Positions 1-8,574 of a stretch of DNA of 64,000 nucleotides are shown here, in pieces (within the stretch, counting starts at the first letter, position 1; each line of letters starts with the position of its first letter). This stretch comes from Natrinema salifodinae (GTDB lineage: Archaea > Halobacteriota > Halobacteria > Halobacteriales > Natrialbaceae). The position numbers and the translations under genes were made by a program. The DNA lies in the NCBI RefSeq assembly GCF_900110455.1, contig NZ_FOIS01000004.1, positions 62,001 to 126,000 of the forward strand. Direction: 5' to 3'. The notes beneath the pieces were generated by a model. That model was not told the DNA's origin. It ran no database searches and saw only the letters and a program-made list of their open reading frames with translations.

Positions 1-107
1 GGGGAGACGTTCACGTCGTCGGCGATCGTCGGGGCCGACGTGTTTCGGGCGTCGTCCATCAACGCGTGGATGATTCGACGATCGATCTCGTCGAGTCAGT
101 GGTCCAT
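1..107 (-). pseudogene. Lrp/AsnC-family regulator, N-terminal part, with stop at codon 4 (cut by window edge)
   Basis: Read leftwards from an ATG at 107, the frame gives Met-Asp-His, then TGA (98-96), then LDEIDRRIIHALMDDAR and a helix-turn-helix start (TIADDVNVS) typical of haloarchaeal Lrp/AsnC regulators. Relatives begin MDxRLDEIDRR, so the TGA sits where CGA (Arg) is expected: one C-to-T change would explain it. A TATA-like box at 131-140 lies 24-33 bases upstream of the ATG, which supports this start and a leaderless transcript. Later in-frame starts exist (TTG at 62, ATG at 59) but would remove the first helix. The rest of the gene is outside the window. It follows the nucleoside phosphorylase gene and may once have regulated it. 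A sequencing error cannot be excluded. Confidence 0.6.
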
Positions 108-130
108 ATACTTCGCTCGTACTCGGAGCG

Positions 131-140
131 ATACTATATG
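131..140 (-). promoter_or_regulatory. TATA-like box of the Lrp-type gene
   Basis: On the minus strand this reads CATATAGTAT, 24-33 bases before the ATG at 107. This is the usual distance for a leaderless haloarchaeal transcript and fixes the likely start of the broken regulator gene. Confidence 0.5.
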
Positions 141-230
141 CTCCGTTGATTCACCGCGGTATCGGCGGCTTTCGGCCGGCATCGGTCACCGCATCGCGAG
201 GGGGACGCAACTGAGAACTGAGCGACAGCG

Positions 231-959
231 CTACAGTTGGGTCGCGGCCTCGAGCGTGATGTCGATCGCTCGGCCGACGTTGTTCTTCGCCTTGTCCGGC
301 AGTTCGTCGTCCTCGGTGTTCGTCCCCTTCTGCGTGCCCTCGACCAGGTTCCCGTCGACGGTACAGATCGCGCCGGCGCGCAGGCCCTTGCGGCGGGCAA
401 GCGAGAAGACGGCGGCGGCCTCCATCTCGACCGCGAGCAGGCCGGCGGCCTCCCAGTCGTCGACGTGCTCGTCGGTTTCGGCGTAGAAGGCGTCGTCGGA
501 GACGATGGGGCCGACGTGGACGTCCTCGTCGTTCGCTTCGGCGGAGTCGACCAGCGCCGAGAGCACGTCGTAGTCCGGTACCGCGGGGTACTCGGCGGCC
601 TCGTAGCGCTTGCTCGTGCCCTCGTTTTTCGCGGCGCCGGTCGCGACGATCATGTCGCCGATCTCGATCTCCGACTGGAGGGCGCCGGTCGTCCCGACGC
701 GGACGAACGTCTCGACGCCGACGTTTGCTAGCTCCTCGATGGCGATCGCGGCGGAGGGGCAGCCGATCCCCGTCGAGCAAATCGTCAGCTCCCGACCCTC
801 GTAGGTGGCGTTGACGATCTTGTACTCGCGGTTGCTCGCGACCGTCTCCGCCTCGTCGCAGTGGTCGGCGATGCGATCGACCCGTCCCGGATCGCCCGGG
901 ATGAGCGCGATGTCTGTCAGCTCTCCGTCGTCGACCAGCAGGTGTGGCTGCGTCGCCAT
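231..959 (-). CDS. udp: nucleoside phosphorylase, uridine phosphorylase family
   Basis: 242 aa, the normal length for the PNP/UDP phosphorylase superfamily. The enzymes split a nucleoside with phosphate into base and (deoxy)ribose-1-phosphate in the cytoplasm. Visible family features are the phosphate-binding start ALIPGDPGRVDRIA, the VRVGTTGAL stretch near residue 90 and the substrate-binding VEMEAAAVFSLA stretch near residue 175. It shares the strand with the PfkB kinase and R15P isomerase downstream in the window. In halophilic archaea a phosphorylase of this kind feeds ribose-1-phosphate into a pentose bisphosphate route, there with guanosine as substrate. The base specificity cannot be read from the sequence, so the uridine name is by family only. 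Confidence 0.9.
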   Translation of the reverse strand: MATQPHLLVDDGELTDIALIPGDPGRVDRIADHCDEAETVASNREYKIVNATYEGRELTICSTGIGCPSAAIAIEELANVGVETFVRVGTTGALQSEIEIGDMIVATGAAKNEGTSKRYEAAEYPAVPDYDVLSALVDSAEANDEDVHVGPIVSDDAFYAETDEHVDDWEAAGLLAVEMEAAAVFSLARRKGLRAGAICTVDGNLVEGTQKGTNTEDDELPDKAKNNVGRAIDITLEAATQL

Positions 960-1121
960 ACCGTCGCGTTCCGCGGGCTGCGAGAAAAAAGGTTCGAGGA
1001 AGGGTCGAGGAGCGGCCGATTCGAATCGGCGATCCTCAACGCCACCCCGGGTCCCCGCATCCGCTCGGTGTGATAGTGGTGGTGTGGGTGTCGCAAACGG
1101 CAGTCGGTCGTCGGTTGTCGG

Positions 1122-1445
1122 TCAGTGATCACCGCTGGGGGATCGATCAGCCGGACGCACGTCGACGCGCTCGGGTCGGATCGTGACCACTGCGTCGTCG
1201 AGTTCGAACTCGACCAGGCCGGTCGCCCGCGCGGTGCCGCGATTGGTCTCGGCGAAGAGACTGTCGAGCGCGTCCGGATCGATGTAGTCGTACAGCTGCG
1301 TGCTGGCGCCGGTTACGTCGTCTCCGTAATACCGGGCCAGCGCCATCGCAGCGGCGATACTCGGCGGTTCATCCGCACCTCGTTCGTACTGGACCGGTCG
1401 TCGGAGACCGCATCCGTTGGACTGGTTTACCCTTCCTTCCGTCAT
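1122..1445 (-). CDS. HalOD1 output domain protein
   Basis: 107 aa. The middle (SIAAAMALARYYGDDVT ... LYDYIDPDALDSLF ... VEFELDDAVVTI) matches the HalOD1 domain, a small haloarchaeal domain found alone or at the end of signalling proteins and thought to act as an output module. Function is unknown. It stands alone here, between the nucleoside phosphorylase and the PfkB kinase on the same strand. The first 20 residues are poorly conserved in type, and a later start cannot be excluded. Confidence 0.7.
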   Translation of the reverse strand: MTEGRVNQSNGCGLRRPVQYERGADEPPSIAAAMALARYYGDDVTGASTQLYDYIDPDALDSLFAETNRGTARATGLVEFELDDAVVTIRPERVDVRPADRSPSGDH

Positions 1446-1585
1446 GTCTCTCAGTCACGAGATCGTGACCATTCACTCGAGTGGGCAACGGCGCCGCCCA
1501 TATAACTACCGTCAGACAACATCGGGTGAGAACCGCCCGATGGAAGCTGATTTTAGGTGTTCTAGGGATACTAAGTAGGTACCGG

Positions 1586-2473
1586 TCACGTTCGCCGACT
1601 GAGAACGTCCTCGACCGCCGCCGCCGTCGGCGCGCTCCGCGCTCCGTCGCGGCCCGCGGTCAGCGCACCACAGGCGTTTCCGTACGCGAGCGCGCGGTCG
1701 ATCGCCGCATCCTCGATCCAGGTTGCGAGAAAACCCGCGGCGAAGGCGTCGCCCGCCCCGGCCGTGTCGACGGGTTCGACGTCGAACCCCTCGTGGACGA
1801 ACTCGCCGTCCGGGGTGTACGCCTCCGCCCCGTCGGCCCCGCAGGTGACGACGACGATCTGCTCGTCGGCCGCCGGGTCGATCGACTCGGCCTCGAACAG
1901 GGCCGTCGCCTCCCGGTCGGTCAGGAAGATAATATCGGCGAGTGAGAGCGCCTCACCGTAGTCTCGGTCCGCGAGCCGACGGCCCGGGTCGAAACTGACC
2001 GGCACGTCGGCCTCGCTGGCGAGCCTGGCGATCGCCGCGGCCGTGTTCGGGCGCTGCCCCGTGAGGTGGACGTGGTCGGCCGCGCGGATGCGAGCCGGTT
2101 CGAGGTCCGCCGGAGTGACGGCCTCGTTGACCCCGTCGTTACCGAGGATCGCGACCTCGCCGCTCTCGTCGACCAGCAGGTACTTGACGGCCGTGTCGGC
2201 TCCGTCGATGACCCGGACGCCCCCGATGGAGACGCCGGCGTCCTCGAGTTCGCGCCTGGCGAGCAGGCCGTTGTCGTCGTCGCCGACGCTACCGATCAGT
2301 CCGGCGTCGACGTCGAGTCCGGCGAGGGCGGCGGCGACGTTGGCGGCGCTGCCGCCGCCGGACTGGCGTTGCGAGCGGATCGAGGCTTCGCCGTCGGGTT
2401 CGGGGAGTCTGTCGACGCGAAGGGTCACGTCCCAGTTGACGTGGCCGGCGGTGAGTACGGTGACCGAATCCAT
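1586..2473 (-). CDS. PfkB-family sugar kinase, candidate ribose-1-phosphate kinase
   Basis: 295 aa, standard for the ribokinase/PfkB family. The N-terminal substrate side has GGGSAANVAAALAGL near residue 40. The ATP-side signature DTAGAGDAFAAGFLATW near residue 235 holds the anion hole and the catalytic Asp. The family phosphorylates sugars or nucleosides with ATP. Given the nucleoside phosphorylase upstream and R15P isomerase on the same strand, the best guess is phosphorylation of ribose-1-phosphate to ribose-1,5-bisphosphate, the step known from halophilic archaea. This substrate is inferred from context; ribokinase or nucleoside kinase activity remains possible. Confidence 0.85.
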   Translation of the reverse strand: MDSVTVLTAGHVNWDVTLRVDRLPEPDGEASIRSQRQSGGGSAANVAAALAGLDVDAGLIGSVGDDDNGLLARRELEDAGVSIGGVRVIDGADTAVKYLLVDESGEVAILGNDGVNEAVTPADLEPARIRAADHVHLTGQRPNTAAAIARLASEADVPVSFDPGRRLADRDYGEALSLADIIFLTDREATALFEAESIDPAADEQIVVVTCGADGAEAYTPDGEFVHEGFDVEPVDTAGAGDAFAAGFLATWIEDAAIDRALAYGNACGALTAGRDGARSAPTAAAVEDVLSRRT

Positions 2474-2593
2474 TCCACGATGCTGGAGAAACGATACCGG
2501 CCGGGAAAAACCTAGGTGACTGCCTGCGACGCCCGAGGATCCGCGCGCAATCGCGATCGGCCAATCGCTGCAGGAAGCGGGGCTGACGGCCGC

Positions 2594-3415
2594 TCAGGTC
2601 ACGATGAACAGCAACACGTTGTGGACGGCCGGACCGAGCCCGACCGCGGCGACCAGCGCCAGAAGCGTCCGGGCCTGTCGGGGCTGTTCTTCGACGTACT
2701 CCCGGAACAGCCCGAGGATGACCAGCCCGAGGACGACCTTGACGAGGACGAACAGCCAGCCGGCGCCGACGTACTCGGCGGTCGGCAGCGACTCGCCGGC
2801 CTCGAGGATCAGGAGGGACAGCGGGACGTCCTCGCCGACCGCGAGCACATCGTAGCCGATCGCGGTCGTGACGCCGTCTAAGGTGTGGGCGAAGACGACG
2901 AGCACGCCGGTCGCGCCCGTGGTCGCCGCAACGTCGGTAAACCAGAGACTCAGCGCGATCCAGGCGATGGTGGTGACGATACCGGTGACGACGACGGCGA
3001 TGACGGGCCAGAACGGATCGAACGTCCCCGCGTCGATACTCTGGAGGATCGCGACCATCGCGAAGACGGTGAAAAACGCCGTCCCGGCGACGCCGACGAA
3101 CCTGGCGATCGTCGGCTGAAGCCCGCCGATGTGGAGGAAGACCGCGACGATCCAGACGATTCCAGCGACGATCGCCGTCACGACGTAGACCATCGGCGCG
3201 CTGAACAGCGGTTCGATGGCCGGCGGAAACGCGTCCAGCTTGTAGAGGACGTGCAGCGCCGCCCCGAACATCATCCACGGCGCGAAGGCCAGGACCGACC
3301 GATCGGTCACCGGCGGGTCGATCGCCCACAGCAGCGCGACGACGCCCCCGAGAATCACGACGGCCGGAACGAGCAGATACCACGGCGGAACGACAAATCC
3401 CTCGGGCAAGACCAT
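2594..3415 (-). CDS. DUF63 family membrane protein
   Basis: 273 aa with about seven or eight hydrophobic segments beginning at residue 12. Marks of the archaeal DUF63 family are the conserved HTLDGVTTAIGYDVL stretch in the second half, where a His-Leu-Asp lies in a membrane segment, and the final GLGPAVHNVLLFIV. The family is widespread in archaea and has no known function. It lies between the PfkB kinase and R15P isomerase on the same strand, with about 120-base gaps on both sides, so it may have its own promoter. A transport role is only a guess. Confidence 0.85.
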   Translation of the reverse strand: MVLPEGFVVPPWYLLVPAVVILGGVVALLWAIDPPVTDRSVLAFAPWMMFGAALHVLYKLDAFPPAIEPLFSAPMVYVVTAIVAGIVWIVAVFLHIGGLQPTIARFVGVAGTAFFTVFAMVAILQSIDAGTFDPFWPVIAVVVTGIVTTIAWIALSLWFTDVAATTGATGVLVVFAHTLDGVTTAIGYDVLAVGEDVPLSLLILEAGESLPTAEYVGAGWLFVLVKVVLGLVILGLFREYVEEQPRQARTLLALVAAVGLGPAVHNVLLFIVT

Positions 3416-3535
3416 ATAGGGGCTACTGGGTCACACCAGTCACTAACACTTTCCGATTAGCGACGATTCACGAGCGCGAGAGATACACCGCTGAGATGGA
3501 GACCGGGATTCCCAGAATAGCGGAAATCGATCGTC

Positions 3536-4501
3536 TCACGCTTCCCAGGGTTCGTCCGTCGTCTCGCCAAAGAGCTCTCGCATGAGTGTCACGATGCTCT
3601 CCGGCGGGAACTGGCCGCGCTCGGTGACGATCGCGTCGACGTACCGCGGCGGGGTGACGTCGAAGGCAGGGTTCTCGACGACCAGGCCGTCGTCCGCATC
3701 GTCGAGGTCGTCCTCGGCGGCGAGCACCTCCCGCTCGTCGCGCATCTCGATCTCGACGGTGTGGCCGGTCATCGTGTCAGGGTGGAGCTTGATCGTCTGG
3801 GCCGCGACCATCACCGGCACGCCCCGCTCGCGGGCGTTGACCGCCAGGCCGCTGGTCCCGACCTTGTTGACGACGCTGCCGTCGGCCGCGATGCTGTCGG
3901 CGCCGACGAGCACGTGATCTGCCCGGTCTAAGTACCGGCGGGCCGCGTTGTCGACGATCAGCGTCACCGGGACGTCCCGCTCGCGCAACTGTCGAGCCGT
4001 GATGTGGCCCTGCTTGCGCGGCCTGGTCTCCTTGACGATCGCTTCGATCTCCTTGCCCGCGTCGAGGGCGGCCTCGATACACGAGAGAGCGTCCGTCGAG
4101 TGGCAGTGAGTCATCACGATGTCCCCGTCGCGCAGTCGGTTCGCGCCGATCTCGCCGAGTTTGTCCTGGGCCTGGTCGAGGTCGCGCCGGAACGCCTCGG
4201 CGCGGGCGATCGTCGATTTCCGCAGGTCGGCGACGGTCTCGCCGTCCGTTCCGCGGAGCACGTACCGGAGAGCGTTCGGGAGGCTGACCGCGGTCGGCCT
4301 GGTCTCGTAGAGCGACTTCGCGGCGGCTCGCAGCTGGCGGCGGAACGCCGCCGGGGTCTCGGCCTCGGACCGGTCGGCCTGGCTCGCCAGCGCCGCCGCG
4401 GCCGCGTCGGCGATCGTCGCCGCGCCGCGGATCCGCATCGCGGCGATGTCCTCGGCGGTGGATTCGACGGTCGGGGCGACGCCGGGATCGTCGTCGGCCA
4501 T
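3536..4501 (-). CDS. ribose-1,5-bisphosphate isomerase (eIF2B alpha-like)
   Basis: 321 aa. It belongs to the eIF2B-alpha/MtnA-like isomerase family and converts ribose-1,5-bisphosphate to ribulose-1,5-bisphosphate. The catalytic pair known from the Thermococcus enzyme, Cys133 and Asp202, is present at the same numbers here: Cys133 in MTHCHST and Asp202 in VGADSIAADG. This separates it from a true translation factor subunit. No Rubisco gene is visible in the window, which fits the non-carboxylating route of halophilic archaea, in which RuBP is dephosphorylated and cleaved. It is divergent from deoC across 72 bases that hold TATA-like boxes for both genes (near 4524-4533 for this one). Confidence 0.9.
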   Translation of the reverse strand: MADDDPGVAPTVESTAEDIAAMRIRGAATIADAAAAALASQADRSEAETPAAFRRQLRAAAKSLYETRPTAVSLPNALRYVLRGTDGETVADLRKSTIARAEAFRRDLDQAQDKLGEIGANRLRDGDIVMTHCHSTDALSCIEAALDAGKEIEAIVKETRPRKQGHITARQLRERDVPVTLIVDNAARRYLDRADHVLVGADSIAADGSVVNKVGTSGLAVNARERGVPVMVAAQTIKLHPDTMTGHTVEIEMRDEREVLAAEDDLDDADDGLVVENPAFDVTPPRYVDAIVTERGQFPPESIVTLMRELFGETTDEPWEA

Positions 4502-4573
4502 GCGGACGAGTTACACCCCGCCGGTGAAAAGTGATCGGGCGGCTTTTTGCCCGTCGGGCGAGTCGGGCCGGGT

Positions 4574-5209
4574 ATGGATCGCAGCGAACTCGCCCCCCTG
4601 ATCGACCACACCGTCCTCGGCCCGGAGACGACCCCCGCCGACGTCCGCGAGGTCCTCGACGCGGCCGCCGAACACGGCATGAACGCCTGTATCCCACCGT
4701 ACGCGATCGAACTGGCTGCCGATTACGCCCCCGACGTGACCCTCGCGACGGTGATCGGTTTCCCCCACGGCCAACACGCCCCCGAGGTGAAACGCCGCGA
4801 AGGCGTGGCGGCCTGGCAGGACGGCGCGGACGAGCTCGACGTCGTGATCAACGTCGGTCGCCTGCGGGCGGGCGACGACGAGGCCGTCAGGAAGGAGCTC
4901 GCGGAACTGGTCGCGGCCGTCCCGATCCCGGTGAAGGTGATCATCGAGACCGCGCTCCTGACCGACGACGAGAAGCGGCGAGCCTGCGAGGCCGCCGAAG
5001 AAGCCGACGCCGCGATGGTCAAGACCTCGACCGGGTTCGCCGACGGGGGCGCTACCGTCGACGACGTCGAACTCATGAGCGAGTTCCTCCCGGTCAAGGC
5101 CAGCGGCGGCATCGGCAGCTACGAGACGGCCGTGGACATGCTCGACGCCGGCGCCGAACGGATCGGCGCCTCCAGCGGCGTCGAGATCCTCGACGGCGCG
5201 CCGGAATAG
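4574..5209 (+). CDS. deoC: deoxyribose-phosphate aldolase
   Basis: 211 aa, class I aldolase that splits 2-deoxyribose-5-phosphate into acetaldehyde and glyceraldehyde-3-phosphate. The Schiff-base lysine is Lys150 in MVKTSTGF, and the ELDVVINVG stretch near residue 87 holds the proton-relay Asp. The ATG at 4574 was chosen because a TATA-like stretch (CTTTTTG) lies about 29 bases upstream; a longer frame from 4547 would start before it. It is divergent from R15P isomerase, so the two genes together could process both ribose and deoxyribose parts of nucleosides. Confidence 0.95.
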   Translation: MDRSELAPLIDHTVLGPETTPADVREVLDAAAEHGMNACIPPYAIELAADYAPDVTLATVIGFPHGQHAPEVKRREGVAAWQDGADELDVVINVGRLRAGDDEAVRKELAELVAAVPIPVKVIIETALLTDDEKRRACEAAEEADAAMVKTSTGFADGGATVDDVELMSEFLPVKASGGIGSYETAVDMLDAGAERIGASSGVEILDGAPE

Positions 5210-5264
5210 CGCGGGCGACGTCCGATAGGTACTGTTTTGGTCGCTCCCCGTCCAACGGGAGGCT

Positions 5265-6725
5265 ATGCGCGATCGAGTGCGGGCTCGCCTCGTCGCATTC
5301 GCGAGACGGCTCCGTCGGCTGGAGCGGCGCGAACTCGACGCCTTCTTCCGGTGGCTCGAACACACCGGGAACCTGTTGCACCTCTCGGTGCTCGTCTTCG
5401 TCCCCCTGCTGATCGCCGCGGTGACCTGGCTGGCCAACGCGACCGCGGCCATCTCGTTTCTGCTCTTCCCGCCGCTGGCCTCCGGGGCGTACACCCTCTT
5501 CGCCGATCCCGAGGGAACGTACGCCACGCCCTGGAAGTTCGTCGGCGGGATGACCGTCGGCGCCTGCTGTGGCTGGCTCGCGCTCGCACTCGCAAGCGCG
5601 ATCGGGCTGGACGGCGGCGGCGTCAGCGCCTCCGGCGCCGCGCTCGGCGTCTTCTTCACCGGCACCTGCACCTGGGCGCTCGACTTGGAGGAGCCGACGG
5701 CGTTCTCGACCGCCCTGCTCGTGCTCGTGACCGGGAACGCACACGCGGCCTACGTCCTCGGCATCGTCGTCTCGAGTTCGTTCGTCGCGGTCGCGTTCGT
5801 CGCCTGGCGACGCCACTTCTACGAGGAGCGTGCCCGATATCTCTACGGGACGACCAGCGGGGACGATCACGTGTTCGTGCCGATGGGAAGCGACGATATC
5901 GACGGCGATGCCGACGGCACCGTCGACGAATCGGTCGCTCGCTTCGGCGCGTCGATCGCCGCCGCCCACGACGCCGGCAAGGTGGTCCTCTTCGACGTCG
6001 TCGACGAGGGCGCCGCAGCGGAGGCGGTCGGCGAGTCCGGCGGGAACGTCGGCCGGACCGAGTCGGCCGCTACTACGACCGAGCGCGTCGCCGGCGACGC
6101 CGCTCGCCGGCTGGAATCGCTCGCGGCCGAGTTAGAGGAGGCGTACGGCGTGCCCTGCGAGTTCGTCGTCGCTGCCGACGGCGGACTTTCTGCGAGTCTC
6201 GTCCTGCAGACGGCGCAGCGACAGAACTGCGATCTCATCGTCGCGCCTTACGCCGAGAGCGACCGCGGCGGCCTTTCGCCGTTCATCAAGGGGCTGTTCG
6301 ACAGCGAGATCGACGTGATCGCCTTCCGGTCGAACGACGGCCGGGAGCGCTGGCGACACGGCCTGGTCGCGGCCCGCGGCGCCGGCGATACCGCGCGGGC
6401 GATGCTCGACTTCGCGATTCGGGTCACCGGGTCCCACCGGCCGATCAGCGTCTGTACCTGCATCGACGGCGAGTCGCGTCGCCGTACCGCCGAGAGCACG
6501 CTGGCGGACCTGATCGACGCGTTCTCGGGCCGGTTCGAGACCCACGTCGTCAACGCGGCGGTCGAGACGTACCTCACCAGGGTCGCGCCCCGGTACGACG
6601 TGTGTTTCGTGGGGTCGAGCACGGACCGGACGACCGCCTCGCGGTTCGTCTCGCCGCCGACGTTCCGGAAACTCCGGGACCTCGAGTGCGACGTGGCGAT
6701 CGTCCACCGCGGGCGGCGTCGGTAG
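5265..6725 (+). CDS. HPP-family membrane protein fused to a universal-stress-like domain
   Basis: 486 aa. After a basic N-terminus, residues about 40-190 contain four hydrophobic segments with the HPP-family pattern (ISFLLFPPLASGAYTLF). The remaining 300 residues are soluble and look like two Usp-type alpha/beta domains, for example LIVAPYAESDRGG near residue 325 and a final CDVAIVHRGRR. HPP proteins are integral membrane proteins linked in some organisms to nitrite or other anion transport. The fusion suggests a transporter controlled by a nucleotide-binding stress domain, but no substrate can be read. Its end faces the convergent potassium channel gene. Confidence 0.75.
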   Translation: MRDRVRARLVAFARRLRRLERRELDAFFRWLEHTGNLLHLSVLVFVPLLIAAVTWLANATAAISFLLFPPLASGAYTLFADPEGTYATPWKFVGGMTVGACCGWLALALASAIGLDGGGVSASGAALGVFFTGTCTWALDLEEPTAFSTALLVLVTGNAHAAYVLGIVVSSSFVAVAFVAWRRHFYEERARYLYGTTSGDDHVFVPMGSDDIDGDADGTVDESVARFGASIAAAHDAGKVVLFDVVDEGAAAEAVGESGGNVGRTESAATTTERVAGDAARRLESLAAELEEAYGVPCEFVVAADGGLSASLVLQTAQRQNCDLIVAPYAESDRGGLSPFIKGLFDSEIDVIAFRSNDGRERWRHGLVAARGAGDTARAMLDFAIRVTGSHRPISVCTCIDGESRRRTAESTLADLIDAFSGRFETHVVNAAVETYLTRVAPRYDVCFVGSSTDRTTASRFVSPPTFRKLRDLECDVAIVHRGRRR

Positions 6726-6756
6726 CCTCGGGATCGAACGGCCGGTCAGTGACCGC

Positions 6757-7938
6757 TCACTCGCTCTCGAGGATCCGATCGATCAGTTCGGTCTCGTCGC
6801 TGCCCAGCGCCGAGCGCACGAGCAGGTGGCCGCCGAGCAGGGCGGGGCTGATGACCGCGTCCGCGCCGGCGCGATCGAGTTTCTTCGTGTTCTCGCGTTC
6901 GGTCGCGGCGGCGGCGATCCGCGTGTCGGGCGCGAGTTGGCGCGCGGTGAGGATCGTCAGCGCGTCCTGAGCGTCGTCGTTGGTGGCGACGAGGATCGCC
7001 GCCGCGCGGTCGATCTTCGCGCGGTGTAACGGCTCCTCGTCGCTCGGGTCCGCGGTGATGACAGCGATGCCGCGTTCGCTGAGCGCCGACGCCGCCTCGC
7101 GGTCGCTGGTCACGACGGCGAACTCCCGGCCGCTGTCCGCGAGTTCGTCGACGATCGGTTCCGTCAGTTCGCCGTAGCCGAGCACGAGGAGGTGCTCGTC
7201 GAGCAGTTGGAGCTGTGAGTCGGTCATCTTTCCGAGCGTCTTGGAGATTCTGGCCTGGATCGCGGGGCCGACCAGCGCCCCGATGGCGATACCGAAGCTG
7301 GCCACCCCGAGCACGAGGACGGACATGGTAAACAGCATGCCCTCGGTCGAGCCCGGGGCCGGCGTGACGTCGCCGTAGCCGACCGTGCTCGAGGTGATCA
7401 GCGTGAAGTAGAAGGCGTCGAGGATGGTGTCGATGCCCTCGAAGTGATCCCGGAGCGCGTAGCCGCCGACGGTCCCGTACAGCTGGACGCCGAGTAGGGC
7501 CGCGCCGGCGGCGAGCTGGGTCGTGGTGAGCGAAACCGGCTCGTCGAACCGCTTGCGGGTGAGCAGGAGGACGGGAACTGCGATCAGCGAGAGGGCGACC
7601 AGTGGGTACGAGTAGGGGCTCGACTGGAGCAGTCCCTGTGCGGCGGTCAGCGGGAGGAGGAAGAGCGTCGCCCACCAGCCCGCACGAAGTCCGCGCCGGA
7701 GCGCGAGCGCGCTGCCGACCATCATGAACCCGGTGAGCGCGCCGGTGAACGCGGCCGCGCTCTGGACGGCCTCGGGGACGTACTCGGCGAGGGGCCCGCC
7801 GACGTCGTTCGTCCCGATGTTGACGATCGCCGTCGCGACCGAGAGCAAGGCGACCAGGAGCGCGAGCGCGACGGCTGTCCGCGTTACAGAGACGCGGCGC
7901 CCAGGAAGTCGCGCTCGAAGCGACCGATCGTCGGCCAT
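6757..7938 (-). CDS. potassium channel with TrkA-N (RCK) domain
   Basis: 393 aa. Six hydrophobic segments cover residues about 18-230. The pore loop before the last one carries the intact filter SSTVGYGDVTP. A cytoplasmic RCK/TrkA-N domain follows (LLVLGYGELTEPIVDELA, a Rossmann nucleotide site; the usual GxGxxG is changed to GYGELT). Such channels pass potassium and are gated by NAD(H), nucleotides or ions. Residues near the end (ISPALLGGHLLVRSALG) are typical of the domain end. There is no TrkA-C domain on the chain. It sits among other TrkA-type and stress genes. Confidence 0.9.
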   Translation of the reverse strand: MADDRSLRARLPGRRVSVTRTAVALALLVALLSVATAIVNIGTNDVGGPLAEYVPEAVQSAAAFTGALTGFMMVGSALALRRGLRAGWWATLFLLPLTAAQGLLQSSPYSYPLVALSLIAVPVLLLTRKRFDEPVSLTTTQLAAGAALLGVQLYGTVGGYALRDHFEGIDTILDAFYFTLITSSTVGYGDVTPAPGSTEGMLFTMSVLVLGVASFGIAIGALVGPAIQARISKTLGKMTDSQLQLLDEHLLVLGYGELTEPIVDELADSGREFAVVTSDREAASALSERGIAVITADPSDEEPLHRAKIDRAAAILVATNDDAQDALTILTARQLAPDTRIAAAATERENTKKLDRAGADAVISPALLGGHLLVRSALGSDETELIDRILESE

Positions 7939-8013
7939 ACAGACCGCTGTGCGTCCGCGTTAGTTAAGCGTCCCCGTCTCGGCCCGAATCGCGTCTCCTC
8001 GCACGCCAGGCGA

Positions 8014-8433
8014 TTAGCGGACGATGGTCACCGGGACGGGCGAGCGCTTGAACACGGTCTCGGCGACGTCGCCGACGAACAGGCGGTCGACCATATTGCC
8101 GCCGTGGCTGCCCATCACGACTGCGTCGTAGTCCTCGGCGCGGGAGACGATCGCTCGCGCCGGCCGCCCGATGGCGACGGCAGTGCCGATCTCAGTGTCG
8201 TAGTCGGCGGCCAACTCGCGGGCGCGATCGAAGACCGCTTCGGCGCGCTCTTCTGCAGCCTCCTCGATGTCGTCCTCGAAGGCGATGCTCATCGCGTCGC
8301 CCATCATCACGGACGGTTCGGCGACGACCGACAGGACGGTCACGTCGGCGTCGGGGTGGTTCTCGAGCGCGTATTCGAGCGCGCGCTTGGACATCTCGGA
8401 GCCGTCCATCGGGACGAGAACGCGATCGAGCAT
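8014..8433 (-). CDS. universal stress protein, UspA family
   Basis: 139 aa, one Usp domain starting MLDRVLVPMDGSEMS. The ATP-loop pattern G-x2-G-x9-G-S/T is visible as GSHGGNMVDRLFVGD, but the final Ser/Thr is Asp, so nucleotide binding may be altered. The start at 8433 was chosen because it lies directly before the conserved LDRVLVP strand; the longer frame to 8511 adds 26 residues unlike the family. Cytoplasmic, with a general stress role known for the family and no specific partner visible. Confidence 0.9.
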   Translation of the reverse strand: MLDRVLVPMDGSEMSKRALEYALENHPDADVTVLSVVAEPSVMMGDAMSIAFEDDIEEAAEERAEAVFDRARELAADYDTEIGTAVAIGRPARAIVSRAEDYDAVVMGSHGGNMVDRLFVGDVAETVFKRSPVPVTIVR

Positions 8434-8574
8434 AGGACCGCTACGACGAACGCGCCGATAAACCCCGCCCGTGGTCAGGCCGATTCGGATCGGGCCGACC
8501 GGCGGGTACACGGATACGGATACGGTGGACCAGGCGAGCCGGGCGGCGGTCGGGCCGGACCCGCGAGCGGCGGC

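Noticed and set aside
1000-1060. GATTCGAATC palindrome that looks like a tRNA T-arm
   Set aside because: No acceptor stem, anticodon arm or D-arm can be built around it.
5237-6970. Plus-strand frame of 577 codons over the HPP gene
   Set aside because: Arg-rich shadow of the true gene at 5265-6725, typical of GC-rich DNA.
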